From NCBI RefSeq assembly GCF_036370855.1, contig NC_088106.1, positions 29,352,001 through 29,416,000 of the forward strand: a stretch of 64,000 nt of DNA, given 5' to 3'. Each line of letters opens with the position of its first letter. Positions within the stretch are counted from its first letter, which is position 1. The DNA is from Dromaius novaehollandiae. Lineage: Eukaryota > Chordata > Aves > Casuariiformes > Dromaiidae. The notes beneath the pieces were generated by a model. The model ran no database searches. It was not told the DNA's origin and saw only the letters and a list, made by a program, of their open reading frames with translations. The position numbers and the translations under genes were made by a program. Positions 14,701-27,105 of this stretch are shown piece by piece.

Positions 14701-17700
14701 GTCATAGCTCTTATATGAAGATGTGGTAGCTTAGCAGCTAAGCAAGGAGCACTCTCTGACCTGGAGCTGCAAGGTCGAAAAGAAGTTCCTCAAAAAAGTG
14801 TTCCTCACTAGTGGGGAGGAACAGTTGTAGAGAGATGGAGTTCCTCTTTATTCCTGCTGCTTCCATCCAGGTGGTGAGAGAAGAAGCAGGAACCAGTCTG
14901 AGTGGAGAGCAAAGAGCAGAGAAACTGGGCCTGGGTGGAAAAGTTAAGGGAAAGAGGATGAATACCAGAACAAGAGTGTGTTTTGGGCCCATAATGAAGG
15001 GAGGAGGAGCCCATGGGGTAAGATAGAGGCTGATTCTGAAGTGTGAACCAGGAGTTGGCAGCTTAGATGGGACAGGATTGGGCTGGAAAAAAGAAGATTG
15101 TGAAGTCTGGGTTTGGATGGAAGGAGGACAATAAAGGCTATACTCACTGAAGTAGAAAATGGGACAAAACTCAGGTTTTCTAGTTAATGAAACCCACCAG
15201 AAAAGGATGTGCCATCTCCTGTCCTGCTTTATGATAGCTTCATGCAGAAGAGGTTGAAGTGGTAAAGCTAGGAGTGCTAAATCAGCTCAGTTTATGTGGA
15301 TTTCAGTATGATCCTAATTACTTGATTTGCTTCTGTAAAAATCTAGGAAATTATGTACGCAGTGCTTTCTTAAAGTACTCCAGTGTATTTTGAAGTTAAG
15401 CACTCCAAACTTAAGAATGACAGCATTAATACCACCTGAAATAATCTCCTTTTAGGAAAAAGTCACAGTCAGTTCTCACTGTTAAATAGGTTCTTTTCTC
15501 ATCTGGACTGTCGCAGCCTGTTGACACAGTGACTTTGTGCTAAAAGACCAACAGGCAGCCATGTAGTTGCATGTTTGTTCCTTTACAAATGTGAAATCAT
15601 CGTTCTTGTCCTTGTTCCCTGCCAGAGCGGTGATGACTCCTCAGAGGAGGAAGAGGGAGAAGTAGACAGTGAAGTGGAGTTTCCTCGTAGACAAAGGTAA
15701 AAGGTGAATTCACTCTAATCTTTGGTGAGACAAAACTCAGGAGAACTGTCATAGCAACTGCATGCCAGCATCGAAACTGTGGAAGGTGCTAGCAAAAGGA
15801 CAGCATCACATTCAGCGTGTCACATTCAGCGTGTCCCATCCGTTGTCCTCAGTGATCCTGCATATTGACTTGCTGTTTTCAGCCTGTTCTGAGGTGTTCT
15901 CTAGCATAGCTTCTCTCGCAGGCTATTTGCAACAGAGCTTGGTCACACTTGGTTAGCAAGGGTTAATATTATTCAGCCTATAAAAATAAGCTGCTGCATC
16001 TTTGTCACCAGACTCAGCCTTATTGAGTGTTGGTAGCCTTTGTGGACTCTTACAAATTTCGTTTATTAGCTGTTGCTGCGAGGGGCTGACTCCAGCACCT
16101 TTGCAGTGGGATTCAAGTAGGATTTACGAGCAAGGTGATAACACAGCAGATTAAATTTGATGATGTTTCCTATAGAATAATAGACTTGAGGAAGAGTTCC
16201 TACCTCAGCATACATAATAATGGGCTTTATAGTCCTGCGTTCAGGCAAGAGATTATGGCATTGTTGCAGTAGCTTTATGAAAACAGCTGCTTGACGTGCA
16301 GAAATGATCTGCAGCGGGCAGATAGGTTAAGGCGTGTTAGGAAAGGAGTAGAGAACAGAATAAAACCTCATCTATTGTTGTATACATTCATGGTACACCT
16401 GCAGCTTGAATCCTATATGTCACCTTGGTTGCCGCAGCTCAGAGAACGTGGTAGAGTTTGAAAAGGTACTGAGAAGTGTGATAAGGATGGTGAAATGGCT
16501 TCCAGAGAAGATGAGATTAAATGGATTAGAAATCTTTGTCTAGGAGGAGGGGAGGATACAATGGAGGTCCTTGAAACTGGGAATTATGCAGAGGAAGTCA
16601 GCAAGGAACAATTCCTCATGTTTGTACTAGGGACACCTAGTGAATCAAGCAGTGGGTTTAAAGTGAGAAAAGGAAGTGCCTTTTCCATCCAGAACTTTGT
16701 CAAATGTGGAGCTCATTGTCAAGGGATGCTGTGGACATCAAAATATAAACAGGTCACAAGTGTTAAATTTATGGAGGATAGATCGATCAGCGGCTGTTAA
16801 GCACTGTAAGTGCTGGTTCAGTCTTCAGCTCAGGAAGTCGGATCTGCTGATTGCTGCAAAGCAGGAAGATGTGCCAGGAGAAAGCAGGCTGTCTGCACAC
16901 CCTGTTCTCATAATTTCCCTGATTATTTCAGGAAGAAGGGCTGATAAAGAGGAATATGCTCCAGGGAAGATCAGCTGGTATGAACGTGTACCAGAAAAGA
17001 CAGAGTAAGACAGATGAAATGAAAGACGTGTATCTTAAACTAAGTCATTCAAAAGGTGGTAGATTCCCTTAGCTCCAAAACGTGAGGGGCAGCCCTGCAC
17101 TTGGCAGTGCTCTTGCTGCCTGCCTTGCAGATCAGTTAGGACTTGGCGGTTGGAGATGTGTACTTATGGCAGGAAGAGGCACTTGGATAGCTGGAGAGCC
17201 TTTCCTAGGGATAGGACCTGTTCTGCTCAGTCAAAGACACTTCTGGGAGGACCATGCCCTTGATCCGGTGTGGAGAAGCAGCTAGACAGCGTTGCATGCC
17301 CTGTGCCTGAGAGGTGGGGACAACAGGCTTGAGCTATTCAGTATCCACTCTGCATTTAGTGCACTGCTAATGTTGTGAGGGTTTTGATTGTGATTCAAGA
17401 TGTCTTGAAAGAAAGCTGCCTTTCCCTCTTGCTGCACACCAGAAACAGTGTTCTTTGTGTTTGAACAGTAGCGCTGTGCTGGTTTGCCGACTAATTCCGC
17501 GTGTGTGCAGCAGTGAGAAGCTGTAACTTCTCTAGCTAGCAGGGGGCTCCTGGGGACAGGTTCACCCGGGGTTGCGTAGGCACCACGAGCGGGGTCGGTC
17601 GAGGCCAGCAGACTCTGGGTGGGATAGGCAGGGGAGCCTAACACAGCACGCTGGAAAGTGCTTCGCATTTGCAGTCAGAGGCACTGTGGTACAAGCTGAA

Positions 17701-18889
17701 CCACTCTCCTGGTTTGCAGACCTCACCGCTGCATTAGTAGCTGCCAGTCCTACTCGACCTTCAGCTCGGAGAACTTTTCCGTGTCGGATGGAGAGGAGGG
17801 GAACACAAGCGATCATTCGAACAGTCCAGATGAGCTGGCCACCAAGCTGGAAGATGAGCTGGCGGAGAAGCTGGAGGACATGTTATCTCAGACCCCAGAG
17901 ATCCCCATTGAAATCTCCACCCAGTCCGACGGGCTTTCAGACAAAGAGTGCGCTGTGCGGAGAGTCAAGACTCAGATGTCTCTGGGCAAACTTTGTGCAG
18001 ATGAACACAGCTGTGAGGTGAGTTGTTTGCTTAACAATTCCCGCTTCCTTCTATATGATAATTAAAAAAAAAAAAAAAAAAACTTACGGAAAGAAATCCA
18101 AGGGCCAGAAAGCTGGAAGACTGCCTAGGAAACGGTGTGGTAGATGGACCACAGAGAAGGCCCTGCTTAAATACCTGGTCTTCCTCATGCTAGGCCAAAT
18201 GAATAGACAAAATAAGCACAAACTAAGCTTGGACCTAATTTACTGTTCAGGCTGAGTGAGATATTGGGAGGCCATCGGATCTGCAGTTGCATTAAGGGGG
18301 AAAAAAGTAGCAGATAAAGTAGATAATGAAATGGAAGGGTTATAAATATTCTGCCTCAGACCCATCCATCAGCCTTGCTGACAGACCTGAAATGATTTTC
18401 TTCCTTTTACTGTCTTTCAAGTTTTTGGAAGTGGGGAGGGCAGAGGCTTCTGCACCATCTTTTGGTACCTCCATTTGTTTGTTGATGGTGCAGATATTTT
18501 TCTGCTCTAGAAGTGTCCTGTGAAGCATTTCGGTAACCAAACACTGCCATAGAAGGCCTGAAGTGCGGTGACAGACTATCATGCTTTCTGCCAGCCGCTC
18601 CTCCAGGGGAGAGGAGGGACCTTTGGTAGGGTGCCTGTGTGCCGCTGACATCTCCTCGGTGCCACTGAGCTCTCCTCCTCGTGCTGGTGGTGACCTTTCC
18701 CCGTCTCCTGTTATGGACTGGGGCAGTGCGGTTGATCTGCGGCGCAGGAAAGTTGCTCAGACCATCTCCTTTCCTTTTGCTTTGCAGAACCCAGCACAGT
18801 TTGGAGAATCAGACTGTGACTCTTCCGAAGGGGAGTGTTCTGATGCCACGGTCAGGACCAATAAGCCCTGCAGCTCTGCTACTTGGTAA
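2518..18889 (+). CDS. MAP3K13: MAP3K13 (LZK) mitogen-activated protein kinase kinase kinase 13, 5' partial
   Basis: Serine/threonine kinase of the mixed-lineage (DLK/LZK) group that activates JNK and p38 pathways through MKK4/MKK7, notably in neuronal stress. Twelve coding exons: 2518-2701, 3179-3370, 4117-4275, 7879-8037, 9408-9516, 10500-10609, 11621-11737, 12254-12391, 13417-14161, 15626-15696, 17720-18017, 18788-18889. Joined they give 794 residues in an unbroken frame to TAA. Counting from the first Asp in the window, the kinase domain runs about 8-245: glycine loop [11 protein letters not shown] 17-27, VAIKK lysine 37, HRD 119-121, Asn126, DFG 139-141, APE 163-165. A dual leucine-zipper region follows (about 270-350), then basic, His-rich, acidic (SSEEEEGE) and C-terminal segments ending SSATW. 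It differs from the paralogue MAP3K12 in this tail. The usual vertebrate protein is about 960 residues, so roughly 170 N-terminal residues are encoded upstream of the window. All junction phases agree. Confidence 0.97.
3179..3370 (+). CDS. MAP3K13: MAP3K13 exon: hinge and catalytic loop
   Basis: Acceptor ttgacag/GGGA, donor AA/GTGAGT. It encodes [19 protein letters not shown] (hinge) through HRDLKSPN. The catalytic Asp of HRD is present, and the final Asn codon is split across the next intron. Confidence 0.97.
4117..4275 (+). CDS. MAP3K13: MAP3K13 exon: DFG and activation segment
   Basis: Acceptor tttccag/TGTT, donor TG/GTGAGT. It carries ISDFGTSKE, the Ser/Thr-rich activation loop [10 protein letters not shown] and WMAPEVIRN, the complete activation segment of an active kinase. 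Confidence 0.97.
4276..7878. other. MAP3K13 intron without recognised content
   Basis: 3.6-kb intron. No family-matched coding segment, RNA gene or clear repeat was found. The shorter introns 2702-3178, 3371-4116, 8038-9407 and 9517-10499 likewise hold nothing I recognise except the small tandem duplication at 10265. Confidence 0.7.
7879..8037 (+). CDS. MAP3K13: MAP3K13 exon: kinase C-lobe
   Basis: Acceptor tcaccag/GTCG, donor TG/GTAAGA. It encodes [18 protein letters not shown] through [10 protein letters not shown]. It follows a 3.6-kb intron, the longest MAP3K13 intron that lies wholly in the window. Confidence 0.97.
9408..9516 (+). CDS. MAP3K13: MAP3K13 exon: end of kinase domain
   Basis: Acceptor gttccag/GCAG, donor CAG/GTAACT, ending in phase 0. 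It encodes [18 protein letters not shown], with the conserved RPSF arginine of subdomain XI, then the linker [17 protein letters not shown]. Confidence 0.97.
10265..10302. repeat. 19-bp tandem duplication, two perfect copies
   Basis: The unit agtatattttaagtgaact occurs twice in direct succession in the MAP3K13 intron before the exon at 10500. Confidence 0.95.
10500..10609 (+). CDS. MAP3K13: MAP3K13 exon: first leucine-zipper region
   Basis: Acceptor ttcctag/GCTG, donor AG/GTTTGT, a weak donor for this gene. It encodes [18 protein letters not shown] and [14 protein letters not shown], a charged helix that starts the dual zipper. Confidence 0.96.
10655..10810 (-). mobile_element. Old CR1-type LINE fragment, antisense
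   Basis: Segments such as cagctccctcagcctcccc, cttcagccccctgaccgtct and gccccaaaacaggactcagt, in this order, resemble the reverse strand of the 3' part of avian CR1. The copy is diverged and short, inside the MAP3K13 intron 10610-11620. Identification is from memory of the consensus. Confidence 0.65.
11621..11737 (+). CDS. MAP3K13: MAP3K13 exon: second zipper helix
   Basis: Acceptor ttttgcag/GCAT, donor AA/GTATGT. It encodes [18 protein letters not shown] and [19 protein letters not shown], with leucines at heptad spacing. The zippers mediate LZK dimerisation and activation. Confidence 0.97.
11738..13416. other. Two MAP3K13 introns (11738-12253 and 12392-13416)
   Basis: Non-coding sequence either side of the exon at 12254-12391. 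Nothing recognisable was seen apart from ordinary splice sites. Confidence 0.6.
12254..12391 (+). CDS. MAP3K13: MAP3K13 exon: basic linker
   Basis: Acceptor gtttcag/GAGG, donor CG/GTAAGA. It encodes [20 protein letters not shown] and EKLMKRKG, a Lys/Arg-rich stretch after the zippers. Confidence 0.96.
13417..14161 (+). CDS. MAP3K13: MAP3K13 exon: large Ser/His-rich tail exon
   Basis: The 745-bp exon has acceptor tctcag/GCCA and donor AAG/GTAAGG. It encodes [13 protein letters not shown] and then a His-rich tract ([28 protein letters not shown]). It continues with the conserved [20 protein letters not shown] and [10 protein letters not shown]. Its last third, about residues 530-630, is the least familiar part. 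Confidence 0.96.
15626..15696 (+). CDS. MAP3K13: MAP3K13 exon: acidic segment
   Basis: Short exon, acceptor ctgccag/AGCG, donor AG/GTAAAA. It encodes [19 protein letters not shown], the conserved acidic run, followed by PRRQ. Confidence 0.96.
15807..15834. repeat. 14-bp tandem duplication
   Basis: cacattcagcgtgt occurs twice in succession in the intron after the acidic exon (15697-17719). The neighbouring intron 14162-15625 shows nothing recognisable. Confidence 0.9.
16430..16890 (+). mobile_element. Old CR1-type LINE 3' fragment, sense
   Basis: An ordered series of matches to the CR1-like consensus of sauropsids: ggtactgagaagtgtgataa, gcagaggaagtcagcaagga and gttaaatttatggaggatag, then a gatcgatcagcggctgttaa block. 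The 101-codon open frame here is interspersed-repeat sequence in a MAP3K13 intron, not a gene. Confidence 0.65.
17720..18017 (+). CDS. MAP3K13: MAP3K13 exon: conserved C-terminal region
   Basis: Acceptor tttgcag/ACCT, donor GAG/GTGAGT. It encodes [38 protein letters not shown] and [19 protein letters not shown], ending at a complete Glu codon. Confidence 0.97.
18064..18082. repeat. Poly(A) run of 19
   Basis: Homopolymer in the last MAP3K13 intron (18018-18787), just after the donor at 18018. No target-site duplication or element body was seen next to it. Confidence 0.9.
18788..18889 (+). CDS. MAP3K13: MAP3K13 last coding exon and stop
   Basis: Acceptor tttgcag/AACC. It encodes [19 protein letters not shown] and the terminal KPCSSATW followed by TAA at 18887-18889. 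This matches the usual C-terminus of the family. Confidence 0.97.
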   Translation, partial: NPAQFGESDCDSSEGECSDATVRTNKPCSSATW

Positions 18890-20329
18890 TACAGATCTCC
18901 CCCAAAGCTTCCTGATACTGGCATTTTGATTTCCCTGAGATTCCACTTCATTCCCCTTCACCACACTTTACAGGAAGAGAAGATGCTTCTCCTTCCCACC
19001 CCAGGAGTGATTTGCAATAACCCGAATCTCTGGAAAATGTCCAAATGAAATTAATTCTCTTTGAGCATTTCAATCAAGAATGGCAGGGATGTATTTTATT
19101 GAATAATCTAGTTACTGTAACATGGATATTTATTTTTTTGACATTTTAACACTTTTTACTGTAAAGAGTGGATTGTATTTATAGACACACAGACTTGTTG
19201 CAAAAAAAAACAAAACAAAAACAAAAAAAGTTCAGAAAGCAAGCACATTACGGAGAAACATCCTGGGAGTCCTGCCTGGACAGCATTGCGTACGAACGCG
19301 GGGGATTCTCTTGCTGCTTTCACAGGGGACCAGGCCTCGTGGCCCTGAAGATTGGCGAACAGATCAAGAAAACTAAACCACTCAGTCTTATCAAATGAGG
19401 AAGCATAAAAAGACCTTACTGCAAGGTAACCTGTGAACAAAGCGTTTTCAGTATAACCAGCTGGGTCATTTTTAATCAGAAGGTGGACATGTTCCTGGAG
19501 AAAATTGGTACTGAGGTGCTAACATCCAGGGTCTTCTGAGTCAATACATCCCCAGGAATGTAATAGTGGGTTTTATTTTAAGGGTTTTTAGTTTCTTTTT
19601 TTTAAATCAGCATTTTGTTGTGAGATCCTGCAAATATATTCTAACCTCGTCCTCTTGAGAATTGGTATAAGAGCACTTCTTAACATCGCCCTTGCTTCAC
19701 TCTGGCAGCGTCGATCTCCAGTCGAGCAGGGAAACCTCTTTCAGATGCAGCGTGCCATTTCCCAGTTTACTTCCTCCTCTTACCTCCTGCCTGTTTCAGT
19801 CAGCTGAAGAAATCAATCGAATCAGTGTTGGCAAAGCAAGAACTTGCAAGCCGTGGAAAGCACATTCTGCAGAGCCCGAGCACGCCTCCGGGAGGAAACG
19901 GGAGGTGCCGGTACTGGACGTGGAGAAGCAGTCTCTCACCTGCAACAGCATCGATAACCAGCAGAGAGCTGTGTGCTGAGGGGGAAGACTGGGAATCGCT
20001 GGCCTAGACGCGAGCATCCGCCCTGCTCCGTCTCCTTACTCACTGTACGTTCTTGAAAGCATTAGCAGCTGCCTGCCCTTCATGTCAGGCTTTGTGCAAA
20101 ACAGACAAGTTGCACAGGGAGTCTTGACTGTGGTTGCGGCACAGTTGTGTGTCTCAGGTGTTCCCTGGGGCCTCTGTTTCTCATCTAAGCTGGTGAAAGC
20201 GAGGATAGTCCTGATGTACGGCATTGGCAGATGAGAAAAATTTGTTTTTTCTGGTAGAACTCATAGTGCCTTCCCTTCAAACACTACTCTTCTAAATCAG
20301 CGTTTAAAGAGAACAAAACCTAGAGCACG

Positions 20330-21070
20330 TCTCCCCCCCTTAGCGGACGTCCCCCTGCCAGAGCTTTCCCTCTGCCCTTCCCAGCGCGCTGGCGGGGCCG
20401 GGCGCTGCGCTGCACACCGGCGCTCCAGCCCGCGGTGAGCGGCAGGAACGGACCACGGGCAGGTACTTCTGTTGCGTTGTTTGTTTACATTTTATGTTAA
20501 AATATTGGTTTGAATTTAACTGTGGTAATTTATAGCCTCACGGCAAAATGAAGGAAAATGTCTTACTTATACAGAGAGCAGTATTGTATGAGTTAAATTA
20601 TCCCGTATTTTTAAATTTTTGTAGCTGGACTACACACAGATCTTAAGTTATGATGTTATTTTATTATTTATTATCGTTTCTGTAGATCAGACGGTTGGCT
20701 TCACTGCTAGCACAATTGTGACCCGTTGGTGTGACGTTCCCTGCTCCCCGGGGGGGACGGGAGCGGCGCTGGGCTCGGGGGCTGTCAGCAGCCGCTGCCT
20801 CTCGCGCTGCCCGAGGACGCTGGCGCGAGGGGGACGGGCGCAGGCAGCCCCGGGGGCCCGCGACGCTCCTCGTGGCCGATGCCGCAGGTCGCTCGCGCGT
20901 TGCCGGTTGCTGACAGCCCCGAGCTGATGGGGCATAGCCATCGGGGGCGAGCGGTTCTGTACTGATCGCGAAGCAAGTAACCTTTTGCAAAGACCCCCCG
21001 GCAAAAGCGTCCCAGAGGGCGAGGGGAGCGGAGGGCGGTCGCTGCAGGCAGTGGCAGGGGATCGGGACGG
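20330..21070. promoter_or_regulatory. CpG-rich block without an assigned gene
   Basis: Dense CG dinucleotides at about 20380-20455 and 20740-21070, flanked by AT-rich sequence at 20480-20680. It lies after the MAP3K13 stop codon and before the convergent end of TMEM41A. Open frames across it are GC-driven and match no family. It could be an orphan CpG island or a non-coding RNA promoter. Confidence 0.5.
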
Positions 21071-21440
21071 CCCGCAGTGAGGCCACGCTGTGCATCACCG
21101 GCGCAGGACCAAAGAGGCTGCTGCTGAGGAGGAGCTGCCGCTCCTCCCGTCTGCAGTGGCAATACTCAGACCCGGGGCGGAGGAAGAACGCGGAGGGGAG
21201 CAAGGCTCGTCCGACTTTGTTTCGTGTTTCCTTTCTCTCCCCGTCCCTCATTCTTCCTCCCAAATGCTCTCTTTCTTGGCCAGTGGCACGAGGAGGTGGC
21301 AGGGCCGGACACAGCTTTGCTGTCGTGGTGTGGCAGGGGGTTGGGGTGGGAAGCGGGGGTGCAGGTTGTTACTCAGGAAGCTGGAGGCGAGGGTGCAGGA
21401 CCCGGGGACAGGCCAACAGCGATGGAGAATTGTGTGTAAA

Positions 21441-21453
21441 CCCCCCCCCCCCC
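21441..21453. repeat. Poly(C) run of 13
   Basis: Thirteen C residues followed by AAA and five G residues. This is a likely length-variable tract. Confidence 0.9.
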
Positions 21454-22736
21454 AAAGGGGGAGACCAAACTATTGCAGAAAGAGAGGGGCAACGTAGGCA
21501 GGTGTTGAGAACTGCCAGCAGAGCCTATCTGGTGTACCCAACCTATTTGGCGTACCATCACACCGAATCTCCAGCACAGCAGAAGGTGCCAGGCCTTACG
21601 CCCCGGAGAGACCCCGCTGCTCGGATTTGGCAGGTTTCCCGAGCTGTTAGCTGGCCGCTGCCTGTGCGAAGCGCTTGCTTGCGAAGGCGGCCGTAGAGCA
21701 ATAGCCCAAAGCAGAGCTGCCTCCGGCTGTCAGTCTCAGTGACTTCAGTCCACGATGATTCGGTCCCTCCCAAAAAGATCTAGAGGGGTTTGGTAGCTGC
21801 GGCCTCGGCTCAGCAGAGCTCCACGATGTGGTGGAGCTCCTTGGGGAGTCCCCGGCCTTCACTGGCACTTGCTGAGATGGGGAGAGGCCTTGGTGTGCGG
21901 GAGTTTGGGACCCTCCTGGCCAGCTGTCCCGGATACGTGCTCCGATTTCTTCCTGCTTGTGCCACGGGACACGCTGACAGCCTGGAAAAGCAGGACAGAA
22001 ACTCGTCTGGTTGTCTGTTGCCGTGCTGCAGCCACACTTTGGTCTAGTTGCTTTCCATGCCCAGGTCATCGCACTGTAACCTTCCAGCATCGCTGCTCAC
22101 AACTGCTGCCTACTGTGCGGCGTCCCTTTGGGACTGCCACCTCCTCGTGTAGGCCCACGGCCCGTGTACCAGCGGAGGTATCACCCCGGCCTCCCCTCCG
22201 CACACGTTCCTCGCGCACCGCGGCTGTGCGCAGGCAGGGCGGCTCAGCAGCCCTCCTGGGAGCCCGGCCCTCCGTTCCCTAAAGGGGAGCGTAGGCGTTT
22301 TCCTTAGCGCAGCTTATCCCGAACTGCACACGGACGTGATCTCCACCTTGCCGTACGGGCGCCTCTGCTGCGGTTCCTTGCACTTTCTCTCCTGGCAGGG
22401 GATGCGGGGCCTGAGCCGGCCTGCTTCCTCCTCACAGCGACGCCTCGTTTGCAGGGCAGAGGTAGATTGTGGGTTCCCTTTCCAGCATCCTGGCTACCCT
22501 GATCCAGTTCTCGTGGCTGCTGACAGCTCCTGAACACTAGCCTAGATTTTCTCCCAGAGCTGAATGTTGCCTTCCCCACTGTCGTGTTAAGTAACCATTT
22601 CATCTTGGCCCTGTCCAGTAGTGTTCATCTCTCTCTTCCCTGCTCTGCGGATTCCTGATACAAACTTGATTTTTTTGTATTGAACAGTGTACAGTGATGG
22701 AAACAAGAATGACTATCAAAGCAAACAATGCATGGA

Positions 22737-22742
22737 ATAAAA
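22737..22742 (+). terminator. MAP3K13: Candidate poly(A) signal of MAP3K13
   Basis: AATAAA is followed within about 25-60 bp by a GT-rich stretch (ctggtctggtgatctgagtt) suited to a downstream cleavage element. It implies a 3.9-kb 3' UTR. No transcript evidence is available here. Confidence 0.55.
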
Positions 22743-24465
22743 AGCCAGTGTACTTCAATGCTTCTCGGGCTGGTCTGGTGATCTGAGTTTGTGACGTACG
22801 TTGGGATAAAGTCACGAAGCCTTTTAATAACTAACACGACGTTTGTCAGCAAACAGCGTGTTTTAAGCTCTCTGTTGCTGAACTCAGCTGAACTGTATCT
22901 CCTGGGTGAGAACCAGGGCCGAGGCTTGGTGGGACGCACGTAGCCTATCAGGCACCCAGGTGTGCCCGAACCTTTGCTCTTGTCAAATGAGCCATTTTGC
23001 TCTGTGAGCTGGGGGAGGTGAATCTGCAACCTTGTCTTCTCTCACCACCTTGCATTTTTTCTCTTTGCTGTTCCACTCGGCGCCAACTCTGCTGGAGGGG
23101 AAGGTGGTAAAAGGGATTAAGCGTTTTCAGCTTCCCCAATGCTCTGGGGTCTCCCACCATGGCCCCTTCCATGCCAGCTCGTCTACTTTTATCCTTTGAG
23201 GGGAGGGCAGAGCTGGGGGAGCACAGTGGTGAAGTGCAAATGACAGAAGCCTAGGAACACGGTATCGTCCCTGGGGAAGTCTCCAGCAAATGGGACAGAG
23301 CCTACCTACTTATTTGGAAACCATTTACTTACACAGACGCAAATGCCTGCCTCTAAAGATACATGGCTCAAGGACAGATCTCTGCACAGCAGGCATATCG
23401 ATTTTTTTCACATTGATTTTTTTTTCAGTCTTGGTGGGCAGGAGCAGATAACGGATAGTCAGCAGAAGCAATCTCATGTCTGCTGACATACAAATGATGA
23501 TGTGTACAGGCGTCTTGTAGCAGGCCCCCAAAACTAGCGTAGGTGGAGAATATTCTCCTTGCTGTATGAGCTTACTGACATCTGAGTCAAAGTGGAAAAG
23601 TCTCTCCACTAGAGCCTGTGAAAGCTCTCTGACAGAAGGTGCAGAGACAAACAACAGAACCTGAAAGAAACATTTTTTCTCAAATTGGTATCGTACCACT
23701 GTGATTAAAAGCACAGAAGTGTGCGTTTTTTCAGTTTAGGCCAAAAATGCTGAATACTAATGGGTAGGGAGAGGGCTGGGGGAGGGAGTAAGGTCTGCTG
23801 AGAGCTGGGGCATGATGTTATCAGAATGACAATGAAAAATAGCTGAGGCTTCTGCTGTTGCTGCTCCACATGACTCCATGTGTGCTATGGACTCTAAGTG
23901 CCCTCAGACGACAAGGGATAAGGCTGGGGCAGAAAAACAGCCATCAAGGCCAGCTGGGCTCTTTATCCCTGCAGCCTTGCTGCACCACTGGCAGAGCTGG
24001 GGTCGTGGAGCTGCACTCGGTGGGGGATGCAGCAGCCTGCGACGGGGGCTGGGAGGCAGAATGGAGGAAGGAGGGAGGTGTTTGGCACCCTCATTCAGGA
24101 GCCAGCAGAGGCTAAGGCGTTCTGATTTGTCTTCCTTAAGGGATCATGATTTTTTCCCCCCATTGCTAACAAGTTTGTAGCGGGCTAGCAACACTGTCGA
24201 GCGCACTGAAGACGCAGGCTTACTTAAAGGACACAGGCAATTTAACTGAAGTGTTCATAAAGCCCCTGTATAGTGCTCTCAGGGCAGATACAGGCACAGT
24301 TACAATTTAAAAACAAGACCCGTACGCCTCCTCTTAGATGAGAGGTGTAAACACTGCGATTGTCCTTGGTCCAAGGTGGCACAGAGCATGCAGAACAAGG
24401 CCCACAGGAACAGAGACCTGCAGCTTCTGCGAGACAGTCCCCCGACAGCTGCCACACCGGAGCCA
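22743..24465. other. Convergent MAP3K13-TMEM41A interval
   Basis: It lies between the 3' ends of the two convergent genes and must contain the TMEM41A 3' UTR on the minus strand. I found no AATAAA for TMEM41A and no other gene. Confidence 0.6.
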
Positions 24466-26284
<1,819 letters not shown>

Positions 26285-26661
26285 CCCGCACCCGGCGGCG
26301 CCCGCCCGCCCGCCGCCCCATCGCGCCCCTCCCACCCCGCCCCCGCGCGTGGGGCGGGGCCGCGGCCGCTGGGGGAGGCGCGCGGAGCGAAGAGCGCGGC
26401 CATTGGCGGAGGCGCGCGGCGGGGGCGGGGCCGCGGCCGTTAGGGAAGCTGGGGGGCGGGGCCGCGGCCGTCGGCGGAAGCGCGCGGGGCGGGGCGCGCG
26501 GCCATTGGGGGAGTTGTGCGGCGGGGGCGGGACCAACGCTGCTGGGGATGGGCGCGCAGGGCGGGGCGGGGCGGGGAGCTGCTGCTGAAAGAGCCGTTAC
26601 ACCAGTGGTTCGGCCTGACGAGTACACGCTCATCACACGGAGTGCACAGGGAACACAGAGC

Positions 26662-26667
26662 TTTATT
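26662..26667 (-). terminator. LIPH: Poly(A) signal of LIPH
   Basis: AATAAA on the minus strand, about 350 bp after the LIPH stop codon. It is followed by a GT-rich stretch (gtgtgatgagcgtgtact) about 25-45 bp further on. Both cleavage elements are therefore present immediately before the TMEM41A CpG island. Confidence 0.75.
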
Positions 26668-27014
26668 TGCTATCAGTGCTTTACAACACAGTTTCATACG
26701 GTTTCATAAGCAAGTAGTCGAGGTGGAGGCCCTCATCTTACCCATTAAAGCCTCTCGGAGCAAAGCGGCCTCCTGGCTCCGCAGAGGAAATATGCTTTAA
26801 AAAGCTAAGATATCATGAGTTTTGACACTCCTAGAGACTGATTTATAAATCTCTGCAATGACAAAAGAACCCCTGAAAGACACGATCAGTTGTGCCCGTG
26901 TTTGATCGCCCCAGAAGATACCGAGGAACTTTAAGGTGAGTCCACCGATTCTCCCATTTGGCTGCGATGCACCAAGTGCCTGCCGCTGCCCCGGGGAAAG
27001 AACACGTTCAGGTC

Positions 27015-27105
27015 TTAGCTCGTGGTCTTGCTCGGGCAGGGGATGGGCTTGAAGGTTATTTTGGTGTTCTCCGTCAGGACAAGGTCGTACCTGCACAGCT
27101 GTGGT
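27015..27105 (-). CDS. LIPH: LIPH exon 10 and stop
   Basis: Acceptor ttatgcag/ACCA. It encodes [19 protein letters not shown] and [10 protein letters not shown], then TAA at 27017-27015. RPQLCRYD and PIPCP align with the family C-terminus. Confidence 0.96.

Larger units (their letters stand above)
18890..22742 (+). other. MAP3K13: Probable MAP3K13 3' UTR
   Basis: No further coding segment was recognised. The stretch includes A-rich (19201-19229) and AT-rich (20480-20680) parts, the CpG-rich block at 20330-21070 and a 13-C run at 21441. The only AATAAA I see downstream of the stop is at 22737. A shorter UTR ending before the CpG-rich block is possible, so the extent is inferred. Confidence 0.5.

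Noticed and set aside
16495-17008. Two overlapping plus-strand open frames of 101 and 110 codons
   Set aside because: Their sequence is the CR1-type fragment at 16430-16890, not a host gene.
20664-21263. 199-codon minus-strand open frame
   Set aside because: Lies in the orphan CpG-rich block. It is Arg/Pro/Ala-rich with no recognised motif and no splice or promoter context that favours coding.
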